Translations under genes and position numbers: made by a program
Shown: in pieces, positions 43,033 through 52,054 of the stretch
Numbering within the stretch: the first letter of the stretch is position 1
Layout of the letters: each line of letters opens with the position of its first letter
Notes under the pieces: model-generated
Told to the model about the DNA's origin: nothing
Databases searched by the model: none
The model's input: the letters and a program-made list of their open reading frames with translations, nothing else
Source of the DNA: Candidatus Rifleibacteriota bacterium
GTDB lineage: Bacteria > Muiribacteriota > Ozemobacteria > Ozemobacterales > Ozemobacteraceae
DNA: 64,000 nt
Direction: 5' to 3'
Assembly: GCA_015233155.1 (NCBI GenBank)
Contig: JADFYG010000004.1
Span: 98,005 to 162,004 of the forward strand

Positions 43033-44622
43033 TTACGGCTTCACAGTAACAGAGCCCGTGCGCGCATCCCAGGTACAGCGGCTTGCCAGCAAATGCATGG
43101 TTAAACCTGCCAGCGCTACTGTCTGCCGTGGGCCGGATGCATCCATGAGCCCCTTGCGTGTCACATATGCGCGATGTGTGAGTCCGCGGGCGTCAAGGAT
43201 CAGAATAGACGGCTGATCACTCATTGGAAGGGGAGAAAAAAGGCCGTCAGAAAGCAACTCCGCGCGAGCGCCCCGGTCTATCAATATGCCGACGGAGAAG
43301 GGATGGTTGGCCATAGCCCACAACAAACCACCTATCCGATTTTCTATGAGATCCGGAGTTTCAAAAGCTCGATTTACTACGATCGCTCCGCTGAAAAGAT
43401 CACGACCTGGAACCAGCGCCAGTCGCCCCCCTTGCAAAGCGAGAGCATCGCCGTCGAGATTGACAACCTCTACCAGACCGACGCGAGCGGATTCGGACGA
43501 CAACCCATCGATTAACATAGCCTCGTAATGGTGGGCTGGCGGCATCGGAAAGACGCTCTCGGCGTTGTCCGGAATGATTGCAATATTGTGGCCCGTGATA
43601 TTATATAAAAACCCCTCGGTGAGCATGTCGCACGACAGATGTGTAACAATCGGGGGTTTTCCTTGCGAGCCATTCACCTCGCTTTTTCGTTCATTCGAAA
43701 CTGGTTGTCTGTAAGTCGCGATCGGGGAAAAATCACTCCGGATAGATACTACGCTCGAAGCCGTACGCGAAAGAAATATGGCGGAACCTTCGCCTCCGAC
43801 GAGGCCAAAATCATTGCCATCGACCAGTAGCGTCGTTTTTTCGTCCAAGCCGATTCCAAGGATATTTGCACCGGATGCTTGTGTGGAAAATTGCGCAATA
43901 AGAACACCCAGGCGAGCAACACCGCCAACCCGACTCGACCGCGGCTGTATTATGACACCGGACAAAAATCCCAGGCCTGCCTCTTGGGAAAGTCCGTTCC
44001 CGGCTGTTCCGTCTCTTATAAGAGACGCGGCAGAAGCATATCCTGCTCCGCGGAGGGCTTCCATGCCAGGACCTTCGCCGGCTCCGCTTTCGGCAGCAAT
44101 CTTAATATCAGGGCGTTCGCACACGTCGGCGACCCAGCGAATAGCCTCTCCTTTGGCAGCGAAGGGTTTGCCTGCGGCATGCAGGCGGCGTAATGTCGTC
44201 ACGAGTTTGGAGCCCTGCCAGGTGTTAAGTAATACTGACAGGGGGCGGTCAGCCAAAAAAATTGCATCGGCTGCTTCTACACGCGAAAGAATCGCTTCGG
44301 AATCAGCCTCGAAACGCGTGCCGATCGTAAGATGTTCTGCGGAGCGAGCCCCTATTTCACGCAAGTATTCCGCAACTCGCCCCGTTTCGTCGACCGGAGA
44401 CACGATCAAAACATTTCCGCCGCCTGATAATTCGATCAGTCGTTTGTAGGCATTTTCGCACCAGCTTCCTGGAGTGAAATCTTCGTTACCGCCACCTATA
44501 AGCAGCACGATACCGCTTCCCGCATGGGCGGTGGGGAAAAGGCTAAGTCCAAAGACTAAAAACATAAGTCCCGTGAGCAGTAATCCCCGGGACTTCAGAC
44601 GTTTTGTCAATATTATCGGCAT
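43033..44622 (-). CDS. Exported cyanophycinase-fold (S51-like) protein lacking the catalytic residues
   Basis: 529 aa with a signal peptide (about 10-35, cleavage after AHA). Residues 36-290 follow the cyanophycinase/peptidase S51 pattern: GIVLLIGGGNEDF, VLIVSPVD, AIFLADR, GLGFLSGVIIQ and LGIGLDEKTTLLV. The nucleophile block, normally GTSAGA, reads FAAKGEAI, so the serine is missing, and the DQHF-type block reads IIQPRSS, so the histidine is missing too. Peptidase activity is therefore unlikely. Residues 290-529 form an extra domain I do not recognise. It sits between a sugar-type ABC binding protein and cheD. A binding role in the envelope is possible but unproven. Confidence 0.7.
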   Translation of the reverse strand: MPIILTKRLKSRGLLLTGLMFLVFGLSLFPTAHAGSGIVLLIGGGNEDFTPGSWCENAYKRLIELSGGGNVLIVSPVDETGRVAEYLREIGARSAEHLTIGTRFEADSEAILSRVEAADAIFLADRPLSVLLNTWQGSKLVTTLRRLHAAGKPFAAKGEAIRWVADVCERPDIKIAAESGAGEGPGMEALRGAGYASAASLIRDGTAGNGLSQEAGLGFLSGVIIQPRSSRVGGVARLGVLIAQFSTQASGANILGIGLDEKTTLLVDGNDFGLVGGEGSAIFLSRTASSVVSIRSDFSPIATYRQPVSNERKSEVNGSQGKPPIVTHLSCDMLTEGFLYNITGHNIAIIPDNAESVFPMPPAHHYEAMLIDGLSSESARVGLVEVVNLDGDALALQGGRLALVPGRDLFSGAIVVNRAFETPDLIENRIGGLLWAMANHPFSVGILIDRGARAELLSDGLFSPLPMSDQPSILILDARGLTHRAYVTRKGLMDASGPRQTVALAGLTMHLLASRCTWDARTGSVTVKP

Positions 44623-44639
44623 CTTCGAATCGTACCGCG

Positions 44640-45914
44640 TTAGCTGTCCCTGCGCAATACCTTCTTTTCTATTTTTCTCGCGGCATTTTTGAGCGCTTCC
44701 ATCGAAGTTTTCTGACCGGTCATGATTGCTTCCATTTCGGGATTGATGATGTCTTCCAATACGTCAGAATGTGTTACGATGGGATTCGCCACGGCGGATT
44801 TCATCTGTTCGAGGAATTTCATCAGGTTGGGGTCATCATATTTCACGAGATCGTAAGATTTCAGGTTTACAGGTATTTGATTGAGCGCCTTACACCATCG
44901 TGCATGTACTTCGGCAGATGTGAAGTAGGTCAGGAAATCGAAACATGCCTGTTGGTTCTTAGATGTGTTGAAGATCACGACATTGGTACCGCCGACGTTG
45001 GTCGAAGTGCCCGCCGGACCTGCCGGAATGAGGCCGACACCAAATTCGATGCCTGAGTTGGTAAATTTAGGTAAGTTCCAGGGGCCGGAAAAAATCATGG
45101 CATATTTGCCATTAACGAAGCCTGAGTCCGGACTTATAGACCCAGCACGCCAGCTTCCGGCCTCGATCTTGTGAGTATTGTACAAGCTTGATTTAAGGTC
45201 CATGGCGGCTATGGCTTCTTTCGAATCGAGAAGGCATGTCACTCCATCGCTTGCGATGATTTTTGCGCCGAACGTATTGAAGAACGGAAGTGTCCACCAT
45301 AGAGTGTTGTCCATGGCGAAGGCGAATCTTCCCTGAGTCGGATCGGTCAATTTCTTTCCCTGCTCAATGAATTCATCCCAGGTTTTCGGTGGAGCATCCG
45401 GGTTCAGACCAGCCTCACGAAACATTTTCTTGTTATAAAACAGTGCCACGCATGTTGTCTGATCGGGTAATCCGAAGTATTTTCCATCGATGAAATTCGT
45501 TCCAAGGGGAGCTGCCAGATACTGGTCACGAATTTTGTCAAAGCCGAGAGCAGCCAGATCTACGAGTGCATTTTTTCGGGCCAGTTCACAGACGAATGAC
45601 CAGTCAACGCGAGCCATGTCAGGGCCGCGCTCAACGGTCAGAGCAGTTTTGAGTTTAGCTTTATGACCGTCGAAAGGTAGGCGGGTCGCTTGCACTGTAT
45701 AGGACGCGTTGGATTTTTCCCAATCTTTGATGATTTCTTTGAGTATCATCTCTTCCTGATCGCCATACGTGTGCCAGAAATTCAGTATTATTCGGCCGTC
45801 GGCCGTTTTCTCTTCACGATGCCCACAGCCCACCAGAGTAAGAAAGCTTACGAACAGAAGCGGCAGTGCAAACAGAAGAAGGAGACGGGAGAGTAAATTC
45901 GGTTTAATAATCAT
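44640..45914 (-). CDS. ABC transporter solute-binding lipoprotein, sugar family 1
   Basis: 424 aa. A lipoprotein signal with lipobox (TLVGC, about residue 30) precedes a family 1 extracellular binding protein: ILNFWHTYGDQEEM near the start, the central FALFYNKKMFREAGL-type segment and the KYAMIFSGPWNLP motif. It delivers a carbohydrate-like ligand to the two permeases encoded just upstream. The usual substrates of this family are oligosaccharides or glycerol phosphates, and the specific ligand cannot be read from sequence. Third gene of permease, permease, binding protein. The ATPase subunit is not in the window. Confidence 0.92.
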   Translation of the reverse strand: MIIKPNLLSRLLLLFALPLLFVSFLTLVGCGHREEKTADGRIILNFWHTYGDQEEMILKEIIKDWEKSNASYTVQATRLPFDGHKAKLKTALTVERGPDMARVDWSFVCELARKNALVDLAALGFDKIRDQYLAAPLGTNFIDGKYFGLPDQTTCVALFYNKKMFREAGLNPDAPPKTWDEFIEQGKKLTDPTQGRFAFAMDNTLWWTLPFFNTFGAKIIASDGVTCLLDSKEAIAAMDLKSSLYNTHKIEAGSWRAGSISPDSGFVNGKYAMIFSGPWNLPKFTNSGIEFGVGLIPAGPAGTSTNVGGTNVVIFNTSKNQQACFDFLTYFTSAEVHARWCKALNQIPVNLKSYDLVKYDDPNLMKFLEQMKSAVANPIVTHSDVLEDIINPEMEAIMTGQKTSMEALKNAARKIEKKVLRRDS

Positions 45915-45921
45915 TCTGATA

Positions 45922-47166
45922 TTATTCCTTAACTGCGCCCTGGGTCATGCCTTCGATGAAATACCGTTGCGCGATCAAAAATAATATCACGATTGGTACA
46001 ACCGAGAAACACGATGCCGACATTATCAGACCCAGGTCGGAAGTGTATTGTCCACGGAACAGGGACAGAGCGACCGGAAGTGTGATGCTCAAGGGTTCCT
46101 GGAAGTCCGTCACTATAAGCTGCCACAAAAAGTTCGACCAGTGAAATAAAAATGTCAGCAGAAACAGTGTGAGAAGAATCGGCATTGAGAGCGGAATGAT
46201 GACTATCCGGAATATCTGCCACTCGCTCGCTCCGTCGATGCGGGCTGCCTCAATGAGAGAACTGGGGATCGTTTCCATGAATTGTTTCAGCATGAAAACG
46301 CCGAATACAGAGGCCAGATGAGGCAGGAACATAGCCCATTTAGTTCCGAATAACCCCATTTTGCATATCATGAAAAACTGGGGAACCATAAACATCATGC
46401 CTGGAATCATCATGGTTGCCATGAAGATACCGAACATCGTGCTTTTGTAGGGCAGCTCTTTTTTGGCAAATACATAGCCGGCCATAGATGCAAACAAAGT
46501 AACGAAAAATGCAGCAGTGGAAGCAACTATCAAGCTATTCAAAAAGTATGTGCCGAAATTTTTCTTTTGCTCTTCAGCATCTTCCTTATTTTGGGGTTTG
46601 GCATCAGATGCGGTATTTCCAGGTTCTATTTTGAGAACCTTCTTGAAATTATTTAATGTCGGATTTGTCGGCACCACGTCGAAAGGATTGGAAATATTTA
46701 TTTTCAGTTCGGTTCCGGATGGCTTGAATGAGGTGCAAACCATCCAGAAGAATGGAAACAGCACGACAATGACTCCGACCATGAGTGCCTCATACAGGAA
46801 CATTGTTTTCAGAAACTCTCCGCGCAGTATGATGGGGGTCCGGAGCCAGCGAGCGACAACCCAAAACACAAGGGCCGCAGTCAGCAGAAATTTGAAAAAA
46901 GAGACCGCTGGGTTGAATGCCTCCATTCGTCTTCCAGCCGGGGTAAGCAGTATTGGGATTTCGGATGAAGTGGCGCTGTTTTTTACTACGGTCTGATCGG
47001 TAATGGGAGGTAGCTCCGCAGCGGCAGGGGCTTCAGTTGTCGTCGATACGGCCAGCAACATGCTTCCCAAACGCAACATCTGGCTGCAAAGGCCTGTAGA
47101 TATGAGTATCAACCCTATCAGGAGAAGGCAGAATAACAGCACGCGAGTTGGCGCTGAAGATGTCAT
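45922..47166 (-). CDS. Carbohydrate ABC transporter permease, MalG-like, with extended N-terminus
   Basis: 414 aa, against about 280 for typical MalG-type permeases. The C-terminal 280 residues contain the standard six TM helices and the EAA loop EAARIDGASEWQIFRIVIIP that docks the ATPase. The first 130 residues are extra: two TM helices (about 8-40 and 88-108) with a periplasmic Thr/Ala/Pro-rich loop between them. A second insertion, rich in Asn, Lys and Glu, lies in the first periplasmic loop of the permease (about 150-205). It shares the operon with the MalF-like permease and the binding protein. Confidence 0.9.
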   Translation of the reverse strand: MTSSAPTRVLLFCLLLIGLILISTGLCSQMLRLGSMLLAVSTTTEAPAAAELPPITDQTVVKNSATSSEIPILLTPAGRRMEAFNPAVSFFKFLLTAALVFWVVARWLRTPIILRGEFLKTMFLYEALMVGVIVVLFPFFWMVCTSFKPSGTELKINISNPFDVVPTNPTLNNFKKVLKIEPGNTASDAKPQNKEDAEEQKKNFGTYFLNSLIVASTAAFFVTLFASMAGYVFAKKELPYKSTMFGIFMATMMIPGMMFMVPQFFMICKMGLFGTKWAMFLPHLASVFGVFMLKQFMETIPSSLIEAARIDGASEWQIFRIVIIPLSMPILLTLFLLTFLFHWSNFLWQLIVTDFQEPLSITLPVALSLFRGQYTSDLGLIMSASCFSVVPIVILFLIAQRYFIEGMTQGAVKE

Positions 47167-47178
47167 TGCATTATCTCC

Positions 47179-48132
47179 TCAGGCCTTATCGCCTGCTACG
47201 AACTTTTTCTGGAGCCATGTAAGCAGAAGTGTGATTGCGAGCAGAACATATGAGATGGCGGCTGCATAACCGTGTCGACCACCATCGAATTGCTTGTACA
47301 AATAATAACCCGCTACCTGCGTTGAGCCCAGTGTTTCGCCACCAAGAACGATCTGTGGGCCTCCCGCGGTCATTGCGTATATCTCCGTGAATGCGTTGAG
47401 CGAGCCTATTATGCCGGTGACCCCCATAAAAAAAAGAATGGGTTTCAGAAGAGGAAGAGTTATCAACCAGAACTGATCCCACTTTGAAGCGCCATCAATA
47501 TCTGCCGCTTCATAAACGGCCTCCGGAATATTTTGCAGTGCCGCGAGGAAGAGGACCATTCCGAAGCCTGCGCCTTTTAGCACCATAGCTATTATGACTG
47601 CTGGAAGTGCGGTAAAAGGGCTGGAAAGCATGCCTCCATTGTTGAAAAACTGATCACCGCCAAAAAAATAGGTTGTAATCTGGGCCAACGCCCCATATTT
47701 GGGCGCATAGATGAGAGTCCAGATAACTCCTACCACTAACATGTCGAGTATATTGGGCAGAAAGAAAGCGCTACGAAAGAAGTTTCTGCCGGCCAGCTTG
47801 TTGTGTAACAGCAGAGCAAGCATCAGCGAGGCACCAATACCGAGAGGGATGCTTAGGCCACCATAAATGAATGTGACAGCGATCGACCACCAGAAGGCAG
47901 GGTCGTTTAGCTTGAATGCGCCTTCTTCAAAATGAAAGCCAAGAAGATTTACGTAATTTTCGAAACCGACGAAATGCAGATTCGATAAACCGAAACCCTT
48001 TGAGGCGTCAAAAAAACTCAGATAAAACGAGTAAATGATCGGGAATATCAGAAAAATAGCGAACAGAATCAGAAACGGAGACAAAAATATCAGAGAACTG
48101 ATTGTTTCTCGATGGTTGCTGGGTGCGCTCAC
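47179..48132 (-). CDS. Carbohydrate ABC transporter permease, MalF-like
   Basis: 317 aa with six or seven TM helices and the EAA loop EAADIDGASKWDQFWLITLP. The N-terminal FLSPFLILFAIFLIFPIIYS pattern is typical of MalF/UgpA-type permeases. It should form a heterodimer with the 414-aa permease to import the ligand delivered by the lipoprotein. Located 12 bp upstream of its partner. Confidence 0.93.
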   Translation of the reverse strand: MSAPSNHRETISSLIFLSPFLILFAIFLIFPIIYSFYLSFFDASKGFGLSNLHFVGFENYVNLLGFHFEEGAFKLNDPAFWWSIAVTFIYGGLSIPLGIGASLMLALLLHNKLAGRNFFRSAFFLPNILDMLVVGVIWTLIYAPKYGALAQITTYFFGGDQFFNNGGMLSSPFTALPAVIIAMVLKGAGFGMVLFLAALQNIPEAVYEAADIDGASKWDQFWLITLPLLKPILFFMGVTGIIGSLNAFTEIYAMTAGGPQIVLGGETLGSTQVAGYYLYKQFDGGRHGYAAAISYVLLAITLLLTWLQKKFVAGDKA

Positions 48133-48154
48133 GTGTTTTGCCCTCCAAGTGTGG

Positions 48155-48784
48155 TCATGGCGATTCTATCACAAAGCAGGGAAAATCCAGTTCATTAAGC
48201 CGACGCGATAAACCTTCGGCCTCAGCTTCGGTCTTGAATGGACCGAGATAGACGCGATACATTTCGAACTGTTCGCTTGGGGAAGCCAAGGTGGCTGTAA
48301 ATCCATCGGCTTTCAAATGGTCGTATGTGGATCGTGCTGACTCGTCGTCAACATATGCCCCGAGTTGAACAATGAAGCTTGGGGGGGAGTGCGGGGAGGC
48401 CTTTTTTTCAGGAGAGGATTGGGAATTCTCGGAGGAGTCTGTAATCCCCGAGACTTCAGTCGTTTGGTCCTCCGGTAGAAAAGTGCCCGGTTTGCCGGTG
48501 GTGATAGCGGATTGCCCAGTATCAGTGGTGAGAGGACTTGCTTTAAATCCGGGGCGGGCTCGGTTTGTTGAACTCTTACTAGAAAAACTTCCATGAGTGG
48601 AAGCCGGAATAGCAAAACCTTCTGATTTTGTCATATGGGTGCCGGGTCGCGCCGAATCCACCAGCAGCCAGCCGCCGACGGCCAATAAAAATACGAGCAG
48701 CAGATAAACTACCCACTCGTGTCCTTTTTCCGGAACGACACCACAAGGTGGCCCCCAATCGAAATCGCGTCGTGTGGAAGTCAT
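48155..48784 (-). CDS. SPOR-domain membrane protein
   Basis: About 209 aa from ATG 48784. The track start 48898 would overlap the AmrS gene by 100 bp. One TM helix lies at about 22-42 after a short cytoplasmic tail, then a Ser/Thr/Pro-rich linker and a SPOR domain (about 135-205, FIVQLGAYVDDESARSTYDH then YRVYLGPFKTEAEAEGLSRR). SPOR domains bind denuded peptidoglycan glycans at division sites, so septal localisation is the likely behaviour. Located between amrS and the ABC transporter, all on the same strand. The Shine-Dalgarno sequence is weak, so translation may depend on coupling to the amrS stop 13 bases upstream. Confidence 0.85.
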   Translation of the reverse strand: MTSTRRDFDWGPPCGVVPEKGHEWVVYLLLVFLLAVGGWLLVDSARPGTHMTKSEGFAIPASTHGSFSSKSSTNRARPGFKASPLTTDTGQSAITTGKPGTFLPEDQTTEVSGITDSSENSQSSPEKKASPHSPPSFIVQLGAYVDDESARSTYDHLKADGFTATLASPSEQFEMYRVYLGPFKTEAEAEGLSRRLNELDFPCFVIESP

Positions 48785-48797
48785 GGTTGCATGGTTG

Positions 48798-49781
48798 TCA
48801 GATTCCGTGAACACTTTTGCGTCGCCCACATGTGCAGGTTGTACCCGGCGATTTGATGTGAACTGAATAACCGTGACGCTCGACCCATATCTGGCCACAG
48901 TCAGGGCAGCACGAGTTGTTGGCTTCGGTGGGAGATACGTTTCCGATGAAAACGTTCTTCAGCTTGCGTGCGGCGCGAACGCGAAAATCTTCAAGGAGTT
49001 CCGGGGAGGTTGGGGGGGCATTTTCTTTATAATGTGGGAAGTAGCGAGACAGATGAAGTGGTATTTCGGTTGAAAGGGATGCTATCCATGTTATCATCTC
49101 TTCGAAATATCCGGGATCGTCGTTTAATTCGGGGACTATGAGATTGGTTAATTCCAGATGAACACCTGCCTCATGAGCCGACTGGATATTTTTCAGGACC
49201 GGTGCGAGTTTGCCTCCGCAAATATTTGCATAGAACTCATCGGTAAAGCCCTTGAGATCGATATTCATTGCATCGGTGCAACCGCATAGGTTACGCCAGG
49301 GTGCATCTGAAAGATATCCATTGGTTACGAGAACGACCTTCAGTCCCAGGTTGTGTATCAGAGGGGCTGATTCCAGGATATATTCATACGAGATGCCTGG
49401 TTCGTTATATGTAAATGCGACGCCAAGATTCTCCGGGATTGTGGAGGCAGATTGCGCAAGTTTCTGAGGTGGAATGAACTCTCCATTGACCTCGTGCTGA
49501 GAGATTTCACAATTTTGACAGAACCGACAGGAAAGATTACATCCGTAGCTGCCGACAGAGAGGATAGAACGCCCGGGGTAAAAGTGGTATAAGGGTTTTT
49601 TCTCGATCGGGTCCATGTGGGCCGAAACGATGACGCCATAATTGTGAACAACTAAATTTCCATTTTTACGGCCACGTCCGCGACATCTGCCACGATGCCC
49701 CTCTGCAATTCGACATGCATTTGGACACAGCGAACAATCGCTTGTTTCGGGGCCGTTTACGGCGAAGGCAGCGTGTTTCAT
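48798..49781 (-). CDS. amrS: AmmeMemoRadiSam-system radical SAM enzyme (AmrS-like)
   Basis: 327 aa, a radical SAM protein close to the AmrS/pyruvate formate-lyase-activating-like group. The 4Fe-4S motif is CNLSCRFCQNC (about 80-90), with the PIEKKPLYHFYPG segment before it and NIDLKGF and TNLIVPELND later, all typical of this family. Extra cysteines at the N-terminus (CSLCPNAC) and C-terminus (CCPDC, CTC) suggest zinc or additional Fe-S sites. Its usual partners, AMMECR1- and MEMO-like proteins, are not in the window. The reaction of the family is not established to my knowledge. TTG 49784 is directly followed by ATG 49781, which I take as the start. Confidence 0.9.
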   Translation of the reverse strand: MKHAAFAVNGPETSDCSLCPNACRIAEGHRGRCRGRGRKNGNLVVHNYGVIVSAHMDPIEKKPLYHFYPGRSILSVGSYGCNLSCRFCQNCEISQHEVNGEFIPPQKLAQSASTIPENLGVAFTYNEPGISYEYILESAPLIHNLGLKVVLVTNGYLSDAPWRNLCGCTDAMNIDLKGFTDEFYANICGGKLAPVLKNIQSAHEAGVHLELTNLIVPELNDDPGYFEEMITWIASLSTEIPLHLSRYFPHYKENAPPTSPELLEDFRVRAARKLKNVFIGNVSPTEANNSCCPDCGQIWVERHGYSVHIKSPGTTCTCGRRKSVHGI

Positions 49782-49890
49782 CAACCTCTCGATTCAAATA
49801 TACAACAATGCCCAGCGCAAAATTAGCTTGAAACACAAACGTTGTAACCAAAGCCGAGAATATCACGACAGGCAGATCTCGTCAATAATA

Positions 49891-50562
49891 TCAGTGCCAG
49901 CCGCGAGGCGGCCACCAGCCGCGTGGGTCTCCATAGTAACGGGCCATACCGACGCTGTAAGTATATGGTGACGTGGAAGAGATCCCGGTGTTGTTACCAT
50001 TGATTGCCTGTATGTATCCTCCATGGACGTATCCACGAATCGGGCGGCCATCAGCGGATTGTACCAGGAACCAGTCTCCGGAGCTGCCAAGCACCCAGAC
50101 GCGTTCGCCTTGAGCCAGAACGCCTATTACATTGCTATCACTGTCACCGCTTTGAGCCTTCCCTGGGGTGGAGCGAACATTCAGGCTTGCTGTCACGACC
50201 TGGCCTAGTGTGCTTCCGCTATGGGCATATCCTTCGGTGGATGAGCTATAGTTGTAGGGGATTCCGTATGGATTTGAATATCCCGGGTAGCCTGGATATC
50301 CGTAATATGGTCCATAATAATTTCGGTTATATGTGGCATAGGGTACGTAGCCTGGGGCAACAGAATATGGTGTGACCACATATGGCAATGCCCATCCATA
50401 AGCCGGACGGCCGATGATGCCATAACCATAATAGGTTGGTACAACATAGCATCGGTCATGATGGTGAGCTTGTGCTGCCGACGTCATCATCGTGAAGACA
50501 ATAAGCAGAAACGCTAATGAGAACAGTATTCCAGTGGGCTTTCCATGTTTTCCTATTTTCAT
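49891..50562 (-). CDS. Secreted Tyr/Gly/Pro-rich protein with a bacterial SH3 domain
   Basis: 223 aa. A signal peptide (about 1-32, cleavage near AQA-HHHD) is followed by a low-complexity Tyr/Gly/Pro-rich region (about 38-110) with repeated YGYPG-like units, then a bacterial SH3 domain (about 120-190, TASLNVRSTPG, ERVWVLGSSGDWFLVQ, RGYVHGGYI) and a short aromatic tail. SH3b domains usually bind peptidoglycan or proteins in the envelope. The aromatic region may be sticky or surface-exposed. The ATG has GGAGG six bases upstream. No enzymatic motif is present. Separated from the DHH gene by a 318-bp gap. Confidence 0.82.
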   Translation of the reverse strand: MKIGKHGKPTGILFSLAFLLIVFTMMTSAAQAHHHDRCYVVPTYYGYGIIGRPAYGWALPYVVTPYSVAPGYVPYATYNRNYYGPYYGYPGYPGYSNPYGIPYNYSSSTEGYAHSGSTLGQVVTASLNVRSTPGKAQSGDSDSNVIGVLAQGERVWVLGSSGDWFLVQSADGRPIRGYVHGGYIQAINGNNTGISSTSPYTYSVGMARYYGDPRGWWPPRGWH

Positions 50563-50880
50563 GACAGACCTCCTTGTCTATCGGATTCCAAAAAAACTGA
50601 ATCCTTAATGATTCTATCAGAAAGTCTTAATGAATGTACCACCATTTTTCAGGAATAATATTCATTTCGATATTCGCAAACAATGATGAACAAATAAGAA
50701 TGTAAACAAACAACATTAATTTGCGCCACGATTACCAAAGAAGCCTAAATATGCATGCTCTTTACGCCAAGCGAGATTCCTCACACTCGTTTGGAATGAC
50801 GAACTATTCTGTCATTTCGACCGAAGGGAGAAATCTCAACTAACCGGTTAGCATACTTTGTTAATCATATTTTGCGCAGA
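50563..50880. other. 318-bp intergenic region with a palindromic repeat
   Basis: No gene found. The part next to the SH3b gene is AT-rich and contains its Shine-Dalgarno sequence (GGAGG). The part next to the DHH gene end holds the inverted repeat at 50773-50837. No clear promoter with both -35 and -10 elements was found. Confidence 0.6.
50773..50837. repeat. Imperfect inverted repeat of the GAGATTTCTC...GAAATGACA type
   Basis: Two arms of about 31 nt, beginning GAGATTCCTC and ending GAGAAATCTC, are imperfect reverse complements with TGGAATGAC and GTCATTTCGA as matching inner parts. Short dispersed palindromes with this kind of sequence occur between genes in many environmental genomes. Here it lies between two co-oriented genes and might act as a transcript-stabilising or terminating hairpin. 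Only one copy is seen in this window. Confidence 0.6.
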
Positions 50881-51819
50881 TCAGCCGTCGCAATTAATTT
50901 GCTCGACGAGTTCTGTTCGTACTCGATCTACCTGATCGTGATCAATCTGGCACGTTCCGGCAGCATGGTGTCCGCCACCGCCGTATTTCAGCATCAACTC
51001 ACCTATGTTTGTTCTGGATGAACGATTGACGATCGACTTGCCGCATGCAAAAACTGTATTCTGGTTACGAAAACCCATCATCATATGAATCGATATATTG
51101 GTATCCGGAAACATCGCATAAATCATGAATCTGTTACCGGCGTGTATGATTTCCTCTTTGCGCAGATCAAGAATAATGAGGTTTTTATAAATTGTTGAAC
51201 AGCGTTTCACCTGTGCCTTGAATTTTTCCTCTTGTTCGAAATATAGTTCGACTCGCTCTTTGACGTCCGGTATCTGAAGTATCTGGTCAATGGTCATTGT
51301 CTTGCAGCTATCGATCAGATCCATCATCAGTTGATAATTAGAAATGCGGAATTCACGAAATCGACCGAGTCCGGTGCGTGGGTCCATGAGGTAGTTCAAC
51401 AGAACCCATTCGGTGGGATGCAATATCTCCTCAACCGAGAATTGCGCGGCATCAGCTTTATCGACGGCCAGCATCATTTCATCGCTGATTTTTGGGAAGC
51501 GCTCTTTTCCGCCGTAATAATTGTAAACCACCCGAGCTGCGGAAAGAGCATCGGCCTGAATAATATGATTCGGGCGCGGTCCCTTGTTTCGGAGTGTTTC
51601 GCTTAAATGGTGATCGAACACCATGTAAGCACCTTCGACATATGGCAGATTGGTAGTTATGTCACGACTGTTAATTTCGACCTTGCCATCCTGCATGTCC
51701 TTGGGATGGACGAACTTGATATCGTCTATCATATTCATTTCTTTGAACAGCACGGCACATACGAGTCCATCAAAGTCGCTGCGGGTGACCAAACGGAACT
51801 TTTTTCCCTCTTCAGACAC
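50881..51819 (-). CDS. DHH/DHHA1 family phosphoesterase
   Basis: 312 aa. An N-terminal DHH domain (about 10-150) has SDFDGLVCA and FDHHL, both metal-binding, plus a later Asp (DKADAAQF). The C-terminal DHHA1 domain (about 200-305) ends in the substrate-binding GGGGHHAAGTCQ. Family members hydrolyse phosphodiesters such as short oligonucleotides, pAp or cyclic dinucleotides, or polyphosphate. Which of these applies cannot be told by eye. The start is GTG 51819 with GGAG and AAGGA just upstream. A TATACT box (minus strand, 51871-51876) may be its promoter. Divergent from the MoxR operon. Confidence 0.88.
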   Translation of the reverse strand: MSEEGKKFRLVTRSDFDGLVCAVLFKEMNMIDDIKFVHPKDMQDGKVEINSRDITTNLPYVEGAYMVFDHHLSETLRNKGPRPNHIIQADALSAARVVYNYYGGKERFPKISDEMMLAVDKADAAQFSVEEILHPTEWVLLNYLMDPRTGLGRFREFRISNYQLMMDLIDSCKTMTIDQILQIPDVKERVELYFEQEEKFKAQVKRCSTIYKNLIILDLRKEEIIHAGNRFMIYAMFPDTNISIHMMMGFRNQNTVFACGKSIVNRSSRTNIGELMLKYGGGGHHAAGTCQIDHDQVDRVRTELVEQINCDG

Positions 51820-51870
51820 GATCCTTCTCCTTATGTTTCAGTCCGGGATTGTTTATTGTCGGCAACGAAG

Positions 51871-51876
51871 AGTATA
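51871..51876 (-). promoter_or_regulatory. Possible -10 box of the DHH phosphoesterase gene
   Basis: TATACT on the minus strand, 52 bases upstream of the GTG start. No convincing -35 element is visible, so this is a weak call from position and -10 similarity. Confidence 0.3.
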
Positions 51877-52054
51877 GCTTGCGGTTAGCGATTTTGCCTT
51901 GAAAAAAATGGTATGGTGTAACTGTGCCGAAACGACAATTTATACATGGACAACGAAAAGGTCAAGAAATTATCAAGTATGAAATGTCAAATACCCGTTA
52001 AGAAAACGTTACGTCCGGGGTTTCATCAGAAACTCTGAAACAGCGAGTGATGTT

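Noticed and set aside
43778-44449. 223-aa plus-strand ORF
   Set aside because: Shadow of the cyanophycinase-fold gene, Pro/Ser/Arg-rich with no domain pattern.
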